A stretch of 64,000 nucleotides of DNA from Myxococcus xanthus (GCF_013116825.1 NZ_JABFNS010000023.1:1-64000); one strand, 5' to 3'. Counted from the stretch's first letter, positions 37,785-46,447 are shown. Notes: generated from the sequence alone by a model not told the origin. Numbers and translations: made by a program.

Positions 37785-38792
37785 TCAGAAGGAGAGCGTG
37801 AGACCGGCGCCGAGTCCGCCGGAGGTCGGGTAGATGCCCACGCGCGTGTACGTCTTCGGTGCCGTCGCGCGGGCGGAAGTGGAGCGGGGGAGCGGCTCCG
37901 CGGGTTGTTCGGCGCGAGGCTCCACCGTGCTGCGGACCACCTGGTCCTCGTGGTGGAACAGCGCGTCCACCACGCCCACGGCATAGATGGCGTAGAAGCC
38001 CGCGGCCGACGACAGCTTGAGCAGCTGCCACGCGTCGCGCTGCCTGGCCCGGCTGGTGGGGATGTAGCGCACGGTGACGGAGGCCCGGCCGTCCGGGTCC
38101 AGCACGTTGTCCAGATCGATGGTGCGCTCTTCGAAGAGCCCTTCGTAGGCGAAGAAGGAGATGATGCTCGTCACCGCCAGCACACCCTCGGTGGCGGCGA
38201 AGACGATGCCCAGACTGGTGCGGCCCTGCTGGAACTGGCCGGCGCCGAAGGGGACGAAGTTGACCAGGAAGTTGCGCTTCTCCACTGTGCGCACCGTCAC
38301 CTGGGACGCCAGCTCCTCGGCGCGGCGGCGCTGCACCTCGGCTTCCAGGCGCTCGCGCTCGCGGCGCTCGGCCTCCGCCTTCTCGCGCTCCTGACGCAGC
38401 CGCCGCTCCTGGCGCAGGAAGTCCAGCTCCGTGTCCATGTCCTCCTTGAGCGTGTCGAAGAAGGCCACCGCGGGCGGCGGGACGACGAAGGGGTCCAGGC
38501 TGAAGTCCGGATCCAACCGGAGCAGCGCGCGCAGGTGACGGCGGGCGTCGTCGGTGCGGCCCAGGTTGAAGGCCGCCAGGCCCGCGAGCTTGTGCAGCTC
38601 CGCCAGGTCGTCCTCGTCCAGGCCGCCCCGGTCGATGCGCGAGGCCGCGCGGTCCATCACCTCCGCGTACTTGCCGTACTCGAAGCTGGCGCGCAGCGCG
38701 GCGACCTCCGGGTCACCGGCGTCCTGGGCGAACGTGGCGCCCGGAACGAGCAGCATCAGCGCCGTGAGCAAGAGCGGGAGGCAGCGGCTCAT
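37785..38792 (-). CDS. Secreted TPR/coiled-coil protein
   Basis: The 335-residue precursor has a signal peptide (MSRCLPLLLTALMLLVPGATFAQ), a TPR-like region (about 30-105), and a highly charged coiled coil (about 115-170, rich in RERERLEAEVQRRRAEE). Two hydrophobic segments near 190-215 and 270-290 (LGIVFAATEGVLAVTSIISF, AGFYAIYAVGVVDALF) resemble the small DUF5683-like membrane modules seen after TPR domains. It probably anchors in the outer or inner membrane. It overlaps the kinase stop by 4 bp (ATGA). Confidence 0.68.
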   Translation of the reverse strand: MSRCLPLLLTALMLLVPGATFAQDAGDPEVAALRASFEYGKYAEVMDRAASRIDRGGLDEDDLAELHKLAGLAAFNLGRTDDARRHLRALLRLDPDFSLDPFVVPPPAVAFFDTLKEDMDTELDFLRQERRLRQEREKAEAERRERERLEAEVQRRRAEELASQVTVRTVEKRNFLVNFVPFGAGQFQQGRTSLGIVFAATEGVLAVTSIISFFAYEGLFEERTIDLDNVLDPDGRASVTVRYIPTSRARQRDAWQLLKLSSAAGFYAIYAVGVVDALFHHEDQVVRSTVEPRAEQPAEPLPRSTSARATAPKTYTRVGIYPTSGGLGAGLTLSF

Positions 38793-40720
38793 TCTGGGCG
38801 GAGGCTCCCGCGCAGGGTGGTGGGTTCGCCCGGCCGCAGATGCACCACCCGGCGCTCCGGCACGTAGCCCGGGTGGGAGACCTCCACCACCACGGTGTGC
38901 TGGAAGCCCGCGGGGCCTCGCGGGGAGCGGACCTCGAAGGGCGTCTTCACGCTGTCCTCCGCGGAGCGGAACTCGTCGCCCACGCGCACCAGCGCGCCCG
39001 CGGGCTCGAAGTCGACCGACAGGCGGGACGCCTTGGGCTGGGCGCGCAGGTGGAAGACGTTGTCGCCGTCCGGCTGCACGTCGATGGTGTCCACCACGTC
39101 CTCGCAGTAGTCGCAGGAGATGGTGACGGTGTGCCGGCCCGGCGTCACCTCCACGTCATGCTTCTGGAGCGGCTGGGCGCTGGGCGCGCCGTCATCCACG
39201 CGGATGCTGCCATAGGGGCGCACCAGGATGGACACCGGCAGCTTGCGCACCAGCGGCTTGCGCGGTGCTTCCTCGTCCTCGCCCGCGGGGCGTGTGCCCA
39301 TGCTGCGAACGGTGCCGCCCACGGCCGGCGTGCCATCCGTCCGCGGCGACAGGTCCCCCGGTGCCGTCGTGCCCTTGACCGCGCGCGAAGCCGGGCGGGG
39401 CGGCTGCGACGTGCCAGGGCCGGGACGCCCGGCGCTCTCCTTCGGAGCCGGGGTGGCGTCGGGGGGCGCGACGGTGGCGAGCGGCTCGGGAGGCGGGGCC
39501 GGAGGCAGCGTGGCCGCGACCTGTCCGGGCGTGGCGGCGTCGGGCGGGAGGGTGGCTTCGGCGTCGTTCGCGTGGCGGGCCTTCCAGCCGCCCAGTCCCA
39601 GCAGTCCGGCGGCGGCCACGCCCACGCCCAGGCGCAGCCCCCGGCGGCGCCACGTCTTGATGCGCTGGGCGCGCTGGATGCTCTTGAGGAGCGCCAGCGC
39701 CCGCGCGTTGGTCGTGTCCAGCGCCAGCACCTGGTTGAGGCTGGCCAGGGCGCGCGGGGTGCGCTTCTCCGCGAGCTGCCGCTCGCTGCGCTCCAACAGG
39801 GTGGCGACGATGCGCTGACGGGCCAGCTTCCGGTACGACGCCGGGTCCGCGAAGTACGACACCAGTTCCTCGCCCACGCGGGCGAAGCCCAGGCCGGCCA
39901 GGTAGTCCGCCAGGGCGTCCCGCAGCCGGGCCGCGTCGGGGTAGCGCCGCTCCGGGTCGCGCTGCAGGCAGATGGCGCAGATGTCCGCCAGCTCGTCCGA
40001 CAGCGCGGGCACGCGCCGGCGTGCGTCCTCGTAGTCACCGTCCAGGATGCGCTTGAGCGTGGCGGTGGTGTTGGGCGCGCTGAAGGGCAGCCGTCCCGTC
40101 ATCGCCGCGTAGAACATGATGCCCACGCTGAAGACGTCCGCCGTGGGGCCCGCCTCCAGGCCTTCGATGATCTCCGGGGCCATGTGGGCCGGCGAGCCCA
40201 CCAGCGTGCCGGTGACGGTCATCCGCTCCTCGATGTCCATCAGCCGCGCGATGCCGAAGTCCATGAGCTTGAGGACGCCGTCCTCGCGCACCATGACGTT
40301 CTCCGGCTTGAGGTCGCGGTGGATGACGCCGGACTCGTGCGCGTGCGCCAACGCCGCGGCCAGCTCGTGGATGACCATGGCCGCCAGCTCCGGCGGGTCC
40401 ATGGGCCCCTCGTCCAGGAACGTCTTCAGCGTCTGGCCGCGGATGTACTCGGTGACGATGAACGCGTCCTGGGCGTCCGCGGCGGAGAAGTCGAAGACCT
40501 CCAGGATGTTGGGGTGGTGCAGCTTGGCCACCGCGCGGGCCTCGCGGGCCAGCCGCCGGCGGGACTCGTCCTTGCCGGCCAGGTGGGGGTGCAGCACCTT
40601 CACCGCGACTTCACGGTCCAGGGCGGTGTCGAGCCCCTTGTACACGACGCTCATGCCCCCCGAGCCCAGTTGCTCGAGGATGCGGTAGCGACCGATATGG
40701 CGGCCGACGAGCGTCGTCAT
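38789..40720 (-). CDS. pkn4: Membrane Ser/Thr protein kinase, Pkn4-like
   Basis: The 643-residue protein has an N-terminal Hanks kinase (about 10-280; LGSGGMSVVYKG, Lys41, HRDLKPENV, DFGIA, APEI). A juxtamembrane helical region and one membrane helix (LGVGVAAAGLLGLGGW, about 365-385) follow. The Pro/Ala-rich C-terminal part ends in PEGA-like beta modules (VDFEPAGALVRVGD, VVEVSHPGYVPERRVV). It lies 18 bp downstream of phosphofructokinase. M. xanthus has a pfk-pkn4 operon in which Pkn4 phosphorylates and activates phosphofructokinase; the same order here supports the symbol, though alignment is needed. Confidence 0.82.
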   Translation of the reverse strand: MTTLVGRHIGRYRILEQLGSGGMSVVYKGLDTALDREVAVKVLHPHLAGKDESRRRLAREARAVAKLHHPNILEVFDFSAADAQDAFIVTEYIRGQTLKTFLDEGPMDPPELAAMVIHELAAALAHAHESGVIHRDLKPENVMVREDGVLKLMDFGIARLMDIEERMTVTGTLVGSPAHMAPEIIEGLEAGPTADVFSVGIMFYAAMTGRLPFSAPNTTATLKRILDGDYEDARRRVPALSDELADICAICLQRDPERRYPDAARLRDALADYLAGLGFARVGEELVSYFADPASYRKLARQRIVATLLERSERQLAEKRTPRALASLNQVLALDTTNARALALLKSIQRAQRIKTWRRRGLRLGVGVAAAGLLGLGGWKARHANDAEATLPPDAATPGQVAATLPPAPPPEPLATVAPPDATPAPKESAGRPGPGTSQPPRPASRAVKGTTAPGDLSPRTDGTPAVGGTVRSMGTRPAGEDEEAPRKPLVRKLPVSILVRPYGSIRVDDGAPSAQPLQKHDVEVTPGRHTVTISCDYCEDVVDTIDVQPDGDNVFHLRAQPKASRLSVDFEPAGALVRVGDEFRSAEDSVKTPFEVRSPRGPAGFQHTVVVEVSHPGYVPERRVVHLRPGEPTTLRGSLRPE

Positions 40721-40738
40721 GGTGGTTTGGCGGTCCCC

Positions 40739-41836
40739 TCAGTCCCCGAAGCTGATGCCCATGCTCTTGCTGAAGCGCACCAGCTCACCCGCCGGATCCA
40801 CCCGGCGCTCCTTGCGCGACTCGCTCAAGGGAACCGCGATGATCTCGCCCGCGCGCAGGGCCACCATGTGGTCCCACTGACCCGCGCTCACCAGGTCCAG
40901 CACCTTGCAACCGTAGCGAGTGGCCAGTACCCGGTCCGCCGCGCTGGGGCTGCCCCCGCGCTGGAGATGGCCCAGCACCGTCACGCGAATCTCCGCCTCG
41001 ATGTGCCGGGCCAGCAGGTCCGCCAGCACCTTCCCCGAGCCGCCGAGCCGCACCACGCCCCGGCCGGGAATGGCCTCCGCCGTGTCCAGCACGGCCAGCT
41101 CGCCGCCCTGCGGGAACGCGCCTTCGGAGATGGCGATGATGGAGAAGCTGCGACGGTGGGTGGAGCGGCGGCGGATCTTCTCCACCACGGACTCCACGCG
41201 GTACGGAATCTCTGGAATCAGGATGACGTCCGCGCCCCCGGCGATGCCGCTCTCCAGGGTGAGGAAGCCGGCGTGGCGGCCCATGATCTCCACGACCATC
41301 ACCCGGTCATGGGCCTCGGCGGTGGAGTGCAGGCGGTCGAGCGCCTCGGTGACGATGAGCCGCGCGGTGTCGAAGCCGAAGGTCTGATCCGTCCCGGACA
41401 GGTCGTTGTCGATGGTCTTCGGACAGCCGACCACCTTGAGCCCCTTCTCCACGAGCCGGTGGGCGATGGACAGCGTCCCGTCGCCGCCCACGGCGATGAG
41501 CCCGTCCAGGCCCAGCTCCTCGCAGCGGCGCAGGACCTGATCGGACACGTCCCGCTCCACCCAGTGCCCATCCTCACGGGTCGCGTAGCTGAAGGGGTTG
41601 GCCTTGTTGGACGTGCCCAGGATGGTGCCGCCCTTGGGGAGGATGCCGCGGGTGTCCTCCTCGGTGAGCGGGTGGGCGAGCCCTGGCTCCACCAGCCCCA
41701 TGTAGCCGTTCTCGATGCCCACGAACTCGTAGCCGAATTCGTGCGTGCCCCGCTTCACGAGGCCGCGAATGAGTGCGTTGAGGCCGGGGCAGTCGCCACC
41801 GCCGGTCAGGACTCCAAGTCTCATGGGACGGGACAT
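40739..41836 (-). CDS. pfk: 6-phosphofructokinase
   Basis: The 365-residue protein phosphorylates fructose 6-phosphate in glycolysis. Motifs are GVLTGGGDCPGLNALIRG, AVGGDGTLSIA, PKTIDNDL and VMVVEIMGRHAG. The residue after GGD is Gly (as in ATP-dependent enzymes), while PKTIDND carries the Lys typical of PPi enzymes, a mixed signature found in some bacterial ATP-PFKs. It is the first gene of the leftward operon; ATG 41836 or 41824 may be used. In M. xanthus this enzyme is the target of Pkn4 and affects glycogen use in development. Confidence 0.92.
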   Translation of the reverse strand: MSRPMRLGVLTGGGDCPGLNALIRGLVKRGTHEFGYEFVGIENGYMGLVEPGLAHPLTEEDTRGILPKGGTILGTSNKANPFSYATREDGHWVERDVSDQVLRRCEELGLDGLIAVGGDGTLSIAHRLVEKGLKVVGCPKTIDNDLSGTDQTFGFDTARLIVTEALDRLHSTAEAHDRVMVVEIMGRHAGFLTLESGIAGGADVILIPEIPYRVESVVEKIRRRSTHRRSFSIIAISEGAFPQGGELAVLDTAEAIPGRGVVRLGGSGKVLADLLARHIEAEIRVTVLGHLQRGGSPSAADRVLATRYGCKVLDLVSAGQWDHMVALRAGEIIAVPLSESRKERRVDPAGELVRFSKSMGISFGD

Positions 41837-41875
41837 ACAGGTCGGACGCGGGTGTCAGAGGGAGGGTGCTTCACC

Positions 41876-41932
41876 ATGACAGAAACGTCGGACCTGATTG
41901 TAGGGGGGGGGCCCCGGGGGTGCAACGCGTGA
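41876..41932 (+). pseudogene. Eighteen-codon remnant resembling a flavoprotein N-terminus
   Basis: A strong ribosome-binding site (GGGAGGG) precedes ATG 41876, but the frame reads only MTETSDLIVGGGPRGCNA before a stop. The sequence looks like the Rossmann beta-alpha-beta start of an FAD-dependent oxidoreductase (usual form DLIVVGGGPAGCNA) with a residue lost in a run of nine G, and no homologous continuation follows in any frame before the next gene end at 41977. It may be a deletion remnant or a leader peptide. Based on eye recognition only. Confidence 0.35.
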
Positions 41933-41976
41933 ATCACCGGCCAGGGCTGATTCGCGAGTGGAAACGGGCGTTTTCC

Positions 41977-42459
41977 TCAGTCCCGCTTCAGGCGGCGGCG
42001 CGAGGCCACCCGGTCCAGCAGGGCCTGGAGCCGAGGCTCCGGCTTGTCGGGAAGCGCCCTATCTGTCGGGGACTGTAGGGGCATGGCCTTCGCGAGGCCA
42101 TAGAGCTCGATCAGCCGCTCCTTGAGCAGCTCGCTGTCCGGGCGTTCCTGGACCGCGCGCCGGTAGCAAGCAGCGGCGCCCGCATAGTCGCCCAGCGCGA
42201 AGAGGCGCTCGCCTTCCTGGACGGGGGAGGACGGGCCCACAGGGAGGGGGATGCTGGCCTCGGCCCGGGCGGCTTCGAGCACCTCCAACTCCGCGGGTTG
42301 GAGCAACTCGCGCGCGTTGGCGAGCTTGAGGGCGAGCCCCTCGTCGGCCGGGAAGGCCCGCACGAGCGACTCGTACAGGCGGAGCGCTTCGGTGAGCTCG
42401 CCGCGGCGCAGGGCGCGATCGGCACGTGACTCCATGTCGGCCCTGGCGGCGGGGTTCAT
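41977..42459 (-). CDS. Small TPR protein
   Basis: The 160-residue protein has two TPR-like units (ALRRGELTEALRLYESLVRAFP and ERLFALGDYAGAAACYRRAVQERPDSE) joined by a Glu/Ala-rich helix, and a basic C-terminus (ASRRRLKRD). No signal peptide or membrane segment is seen, so it is cytoplasmic. ATG 42459 is used and ATG 42435 is also possible. Partner unknown. Confidence 0.65.
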   Translation of the reverse strand: MNPAARADMESRADRALRRGELTEALRLYESLVRAFPADEGLALKLANARELLQPAELEVLEAARAEASIPLPVGPSSPVQEGERLFALGDYAGAAACYRRAVQERPDSELLKERLIELYGLAKAMPLQSPTDRALPDKPEPRLQALLDRVASRRRLKRD

Positions 42460-42525
42460 CTCTCGGGCAGGTTACCCGCGCCGCGCGGGGATGTCACAAC
42501 GAACACGCGGGGAGACGCCGCGACA

Positions 42526-42587
42526 AGGCTCGGATTCCGGGAGGCCACACGCAGTGTCGGGGTGGCCGACACTCAGGCTCGGATTCC
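42526..42587. repeat. Hairpin flanked by 13-bp direct repeats
   Basis: AGGCTCGGATTCC occurs at 42526-42538 and 42575-42587 (49-bp period). Between the copies lies a perfect 8-bp stem with a 5-nt loop (42553-42560 with 42566-42573). It sits in the 228-bp gap between the small TPR gene start and the sialidase-like gene stop. It may terminate transcription or be a small mobile repeat; no second copy was noticed. Confidence 0.45.
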
Positions 42588-42687
42588 AGGGGCTGTCTGT
42601 GTGGTGCCTGTCGCGCGCGCAGGCGCCGAGGCCAGGGCGCTGTGCGAGGGCGGCTGCCGCGACTGCGAGGAGACGTGGTGCCTCAGG

Positions 42688-44019
42688 CTACTTCGCTTCG
42701 GTTCGCCGGAAGAACACGTCGGTGTTTTCGCTGGTCAGGTCTTCCAGCCAGGCCACGTAGCCATGCGATCCGCCGCTGGAGGCGAAGACACGTGGCGCGG
42801 AGGAGCGCGTCGGCGTGTTGCTGAGGTCCGTCACGGGGGTGAACGACGCGCCCAGGTCACCGCTGGCCCGGTAGAAGATGTCGACCGAGCCGGCGGTGGT
42901 GTCCTCCCACGCGACGCGCAGATGCGACTGGGCCGCGGAGAGGCTGACGGCTCCGGAGTATCCTGGGCTCAGGCTCAGGTTGCGTGGCGCGGAGAACGTG
43001 GCCCCGTGGTCGTTGCTGGTGCGCAGGAGGATGTCGAAGTTGCCGGGGCTGTCGTCCTGCCACGCCACGAAGACGTGCTGACCCGAGATTTCGAGGTCCG
43101 GAGCGAGCGCGAAGCCTCGGCCCCCACTCATGGCTTGGGTGGGCCCAAAGCTCGCCCCCCGGTCGCTGCTGCGGCGGTAGAGGATGGTGCAGGTGTCCGG
43201 GAAGAGGTCGTTGCATTCTTCCCAGACCACGTGGACCTTCTGGTCCTTGACGGCGATGCGGGCGAGCAGTGACGGCTGCCCCGGGCCCTCGCCGACACTG
43301 AGGTTGAGGCGCGGTGCGAAGGCCGTTCCCTCGTCGGGGCTGGTCCTCATGTACACGTCGGGCCGGTCATCCGCGTCGATGTTGTCACCCACCATGTAGA
43401 CGCGATTGTTGGACGCGGTCATCTCCGTCACCCCGGTGCCATGACGGTCATCCAGCGCCAGTGTGGGGCCGAAGGTCAGCCCCTTGTCGTGACTCGCCCG
43501 GAATCGCTGGGTCGCGGACCGCGCGCCCGTGGGCTCGGTCCATGTCACGTACACATCGCTGTTCTCGGCCGCGAGCCGGGGCGAAAGGCCGTGCGCGGCC
43601 AGGGTGACCGCGGGGGCGAAGTTCCTTCCGTTGTCGTGGCTCACGCGGAACTGGATGCCCTGTTCGTACCAGGCGACGTAGACCTTTTTTCCCTCCGCGA
43701 CGACGGTGGGGAGGTAGGCGGACCCGGTGTTGTTGCTCAGCCTCAGGGGAGGCTCGAAGCTCCTTCCCTGGTCCGAGCTCCTGCGCAGGTAGACGTGGGT
43801 GACGTCCTGGGACGATGTATCACTCCACACGATGTAGACGTTGCCGTCGGAGACGGCTGTCTGGAATTCGAAGTTGAAGGTGGGCGTCCCGCTCAAATTC
43901 AGCACCGGACCGAAGGTCTCCTGGAGTCGCGCCGGAACTTCCTGGGCCGCCGCGCTCCTGGAGAGCAGCACGGTTCCGAACAGCACGCCCCTGAGACATC
44001 GGCTCATCGTGCTCGCCAT
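42688..44019 (-). CDS. Secreted Asp-box (sialidase-like) beta-propeller protein
   Basis: The protein of about 443 residues has a signal peptide (from ATG 44019, ending SAAAQ) and seven Asp-box motifs of the type S-x-D-x-G-x-x-F (SSDQGRSF, SHDNGRNF, SHDKGLTF, SPDEGTAF, SSDRGASF, SNDHGATF, SGDLGASF). This gives a six- or seven-bladed beta-propeller, as in BNR-repeat sialidases. I do not see the sialidase FRIP arginine motif, so glycosidase activity is unproven. ATG 44019 has GAGGGGG about 9 nt upstream; longer in-frame starts exist at 44028 and 44037. It is divergent from the metalloprotease gene. Confidence 0.78.
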   Translation of the reverse strand: MASTMSRCLRGVLFGTVLLSRSAAAQEVPARLQETFGPVLNLSGTPTFNFEFQTAVSDGNVYIVWSDTSSQDVTHVYLRRSSDQGRSFEPPLRLSNNTGSAYLPTVVAEGKKVYVAWYEQGIQFRVSHDNGRNFAPAVTLAAHGLSPRLAAENSDVYVTWTEPTGARSATQRFRASHDKGLTFGPTLALDDRHGTGVTEMTASNNRVYMVGDNIDADDRPDVYMRTSPDEGTAFAPRLNLSVGEGPGQPSLLARIAVKDQKVHVVWEECNDLFPDTCTILYRRSSDRGASFGPTQAMSGGRGFALAPDLEISGQHVFVAWQDDSPGNFDILLRTSNDHGATFSAPRNLSLSPGYSGAVSLSAAQSHLRVAWEDTTAGSVDIFYRASGDLGASFTPVTDLSNTPTRSSAPRVFASSGGSHGYVAWLEDLTSENTDVFFRRTEAK

Positions 44020-44266
44020 GTTCCCCATCCCCCTCATCAAATGCGAGGCGGAGGAATAGGCGCTGGCCGCGTGCGGTGTCACTGAACGAGGGCGCGGTTC
44101 GCATGGGGATGGCGAACAGCGAGACGCCCTGGAAAACGAGGGGCCCGGCTCGTCCGCGTGCCTGTGCTCCTTCAGGACGGCGGAGCCCGTGCGCGGCCGA
44201 GTCGCCCGAAGGGACGTCCGGCGTTCCTACCCTCGTGGCTGAGCCCATTCAGCAGAGGGATTCGCC

Positions 44267-45421
44267 ATGTTCCACCCAACACGACACCGACACTCCATTC
44301 ACTGCATCCTGCCGCCTTACCTGGCTCGCTCCATCGCGCAGAACGGCACCAGCGAACAACGTGAGCGCGTCCTGCGGACGCTTTCCACGGATTCGACGTT
44401 CCGTGCGCTCCGGCTCGCAGGGAGCAGAACGACCCCATCGACGCTCGTCACCCGTCCCAGGGCCATGATGGTGGAATCCGCGCTGCATCGGACCATCTTC
44501 GACTTGAAGAACAGCGAAGCGTTTCCTGGCACGCCCGTTCGCTTCGAGGGACAGGAGGCGACGGACGACATCGCCGTCACGGAGGCCTATGACGGCCTGG
44601 GAGACACCTACAACTTCTTCTGGGAGATTTTCGGGCGCAACTCCATCGACGGGGATGGGATGCCGCTGCAGGCCTTCGTCCACTACGGGAACAACTACGA
44701 CAACGCCTTCTGGGATGGGCGGCGCATGGTGTTCGGAGATGGGGACGGCGACCTCTTCAACCGCTTCACCATCTGCCTGGACGTCATCGCGCACGAACTC
44801 GCGCACGGTGTCACCGAGGACGAGGGGCCGCTCTGGTATTTCCGCCAGGCTGGCGCGCTCAACGAGTCCATGTCCGACGTCTTCGGCTCCCTGGTGCGCC
44901 AGATGAAGCTCAATCAGAAGGCGGATGCGGCGGACTGGCTCATCGGCAAGGGACTCTTCACCGACAACGTGGAGGGGGTCGCGCTGCGCTCCATGAAGAA
45001 CCCGGGGACGGCCTTCGATGATGACGTGCTGGGCAAGGATCCTCAGCCTGGGCACATGAAGGACTACGTCCGTACGTGGGAGGACAACGGGGGTGTGCAC
45101 ATCAACTCCGGAATCCCCAACCGGGCGTTCTACCTGGTCGCGTCGCACCTGGGCGGCTACGCCTGGGAGCGGGCGGGGCGCATCTGGTACGACGCCATCC
45201 GCGACTCACTCATCAAGCCCGACATGGGCTTCCTCGACTTCGCGCGCATCACCGTGATGTCCGCGACGCGCTTGTTCGGCCCGGGCGAGGAGGAGGACGC
45301 GGTCCGGGAGGCCTGGGAGCAGGTGGGCATCCGCGTCGCCCGGTCTGGTGTCCGCATGCCCGCGTTCGTCGGCGCCGTCACCCAGCCCTCGACACAAGCG
45401 GGGCGCGCCCCCAGGGCGTAA
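44267..45421 (+). CDS. Protealysin-like M4 metalloprotease
   Basis: The 384-residue protein is a thermolysin-family zinc protease with HELAH (His176, Glu177, His180), the third ligand Glu200 in NESMSD, and the catalytic His in GGVHINSGIPNRAF. It has no signal peptide and only a short ~65-residue propeptide carrying PPYL (residues 16-19), the hallmark of protealysin-like precursors. Such enzymes can be exported without a classical signal and act in competition or host interaction. ATG 44267 has AGAGGGA 8 nt upstream. The following gene is probably its inhibitor. Confidence 0.9.
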   Translation: MFHPTRHRHSIHCILPPYLARSIAQNGTSEQRERVLRTLSTDSTFRALRLAGSRTTPSTLVTRPRAMMVESALHRTIFDLKNSEAFPGTPVRFEGQEATDDIAVTEAYDGLGDTYNFFWEIFGRNSIDGDGMPLQAFVHYGNNYDNAFWDGRRMVFGDGDGDLFNRFTICLDVIAHELAHGVTEDEGPLWYFRQAGALNESMSDVFGSLVRQMKLNQKADAADWLIGKGLFTDNVEGVALRSMKNPGTAFDDDVLGKDPQPGHMKDYVRTWEDNGGVHINSGIPNRAFYLVASHLGGYAWERAGRIWYDAIRDSLIKPDMGFLDFARITVMSATRLFGPGEEEDAVREAWEQVGIRVARSGVRMPAFVGAVTQPSTQAGRAPRA

Positions 45422-45440
45422 GGGCTGCGGCGCGGCTGCC

Positions 45441-45782
45441 ATGCACATCGAAATCAAGCGTGAAGGTGGGCCGGCCTACTTCCCTGGGCTGGCTCGGCCA
45501 AGAGAGGTGGACCTGACGAGCCTGCCCCCAGAGCAGGCGGAGGCGCTGCGGCAATGCGTCCAGGCGGCCCGCTTCTTCGAACTGCCTCCCGTTGTGGGCG
45601 CTCTGCCTCCAGGCGCCCCGGACGCCCGCCGGTTCACCCTGACCGTGGAGGAGGGGGGGCGGCGGCATACCGTCCAGTTCATCGAGCCCGTGGAGGAGCC
45701 ACGGCTCCATGAACTGCTGGAGCAGGTGACGAAGGCGGAGCGGGCGCAGCGCCGCGGCGCTCGGCCAGGCACGCCTGGGTGA
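45441..45782 (+). CDS. Emfourin-like inhibitor of M4 proteases
   Basis: The 113-residue protein begins 19 bp after the protealysin-like gene. Its form MHIEIKREGG...LARPREVDLTSLPPEQAEALRQCVQAARFFELP fits the emfourin (M4in) inhibitors found beside protealysin genes, which block the mature enzyme tightly. No signal peptide is seen, so it would protect the cytoplasm, as proposed for Serratia. The assignment rests on the pattern and operon position; homology should be tested by profile search. Confidence 0.72.
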   Translation: MHIEIKREGGPAYFPGLARPREVDLTSLPPEQAEALRQCVQAARFFELPPVVGALPPGAPDARRFTLTVEEGGRRHTVQFIEPVEEPRLHELLEQVTKAERAQRRGARPGTPG

Positions 45783-45844
45783 GGCACCGTGCCTGGTCGA
45801 AGACAGCGATTGGCTGGCATGCCCGGGCAGGTATTCTCCCCGCG

Positions 45845-46447
45845 ATGCGTATGAACCGTTCCCTGGTCTTCTGCCTCCTGCTGACCGCTTGTGCGACCAC
45901 GCCGCGCGAACCCGCCTCCGTCGCGGAGGCGTATGCCCGCGCCCTCGAGGAAGGACGTGTCGGGGACGCGTTCGCGCTGACGGTGGGGGGGGCCGAGGAG
46001 GAGGCGGCGTTCCTGGAGCGCTATTCGGATCCCGGGGCTCGCAGCGCCAGGGCCGCGGACGTCCGCGCCGGCGCGCCGCTCCTCGAGGCGCGCGCGCCCT
46101 CCCTGACGGTCGCGCAGTCCACCCAGGGGTGGCGTGTCGTCGAGGCCCGGCCCGCGGACGTGCCTCGGGCCGCTCTTCGCCAATTCATCGACAGCGTGGA
46201 GGCCCGTGACTGGAAGGCCGCCTGGGGCCAGCTCGCCGGGCCCTTGCGAGCGCGTTACACACCGGAGCGCCTCCGCGAGGATTTCGAGCGTGAACCGCTT
46301 GCGAAGGAGCGTCTCCGCCGTGCTCGGCTCGCACTCAATACGCATGTCCGCGTCGGCGCGGGTGAGGCCGTGTTCCCCCTGGGTGACGAACGCGCCGTTC
46401 GGCTGGTGCTCGAAGAGGGGGAGTACCGGATCGCGGCGCTCGAGTGA
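45845..46447 (+). CDS. Lipoprotein of unknown function
   Basis: The 200-residue precursor has a short lipoprotein signal (lipobox LLTAC at about residues 11-15 from ATG 45845). Two helical repeats follow, each like a small NTF2/DUF4878-type unit (YARALEEGRVGDAFALT; FIDSVEARDWKAAWGQLAG). Function unknown. It is near but not closely linked to the emfourin gene (62-bp gap). Confidence 0.66.
   Translation: MRMNRSLVFCLLLTACATTPREPASVAEAYARALEEGRVGDAFALTVGGAEEEAAFLERYSDPGARSARAADVRAGAPLLEARAPSLTVAQSTQGWRVVEARPADVPRAALRQFIDSVEARDWKAAWGQLAGPLRARYTPERLREDFEREPLAKERLRRARLALNTHVRVGAGEAVFPLGDERAVRLVLEEGEYRIAALE

Noticed and set aside
38840-41932. A 1030-codon open frame on the plus strand opposite pfk and pkn4
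   Set aside because: It is the mirror frame of two well-conserved genes, its product is rich in His/Arg/Gly/Ala with no domain, and long antisense frames are expected at this GC content.
42562-42687. A plus-strand Cys-rich frame in the gap before the sialidase-like gene
   Set aside because: It has no ribosome-binding site, begins inside the hairpin repeat, and runs on as the mirror of the sialidase-like gene.
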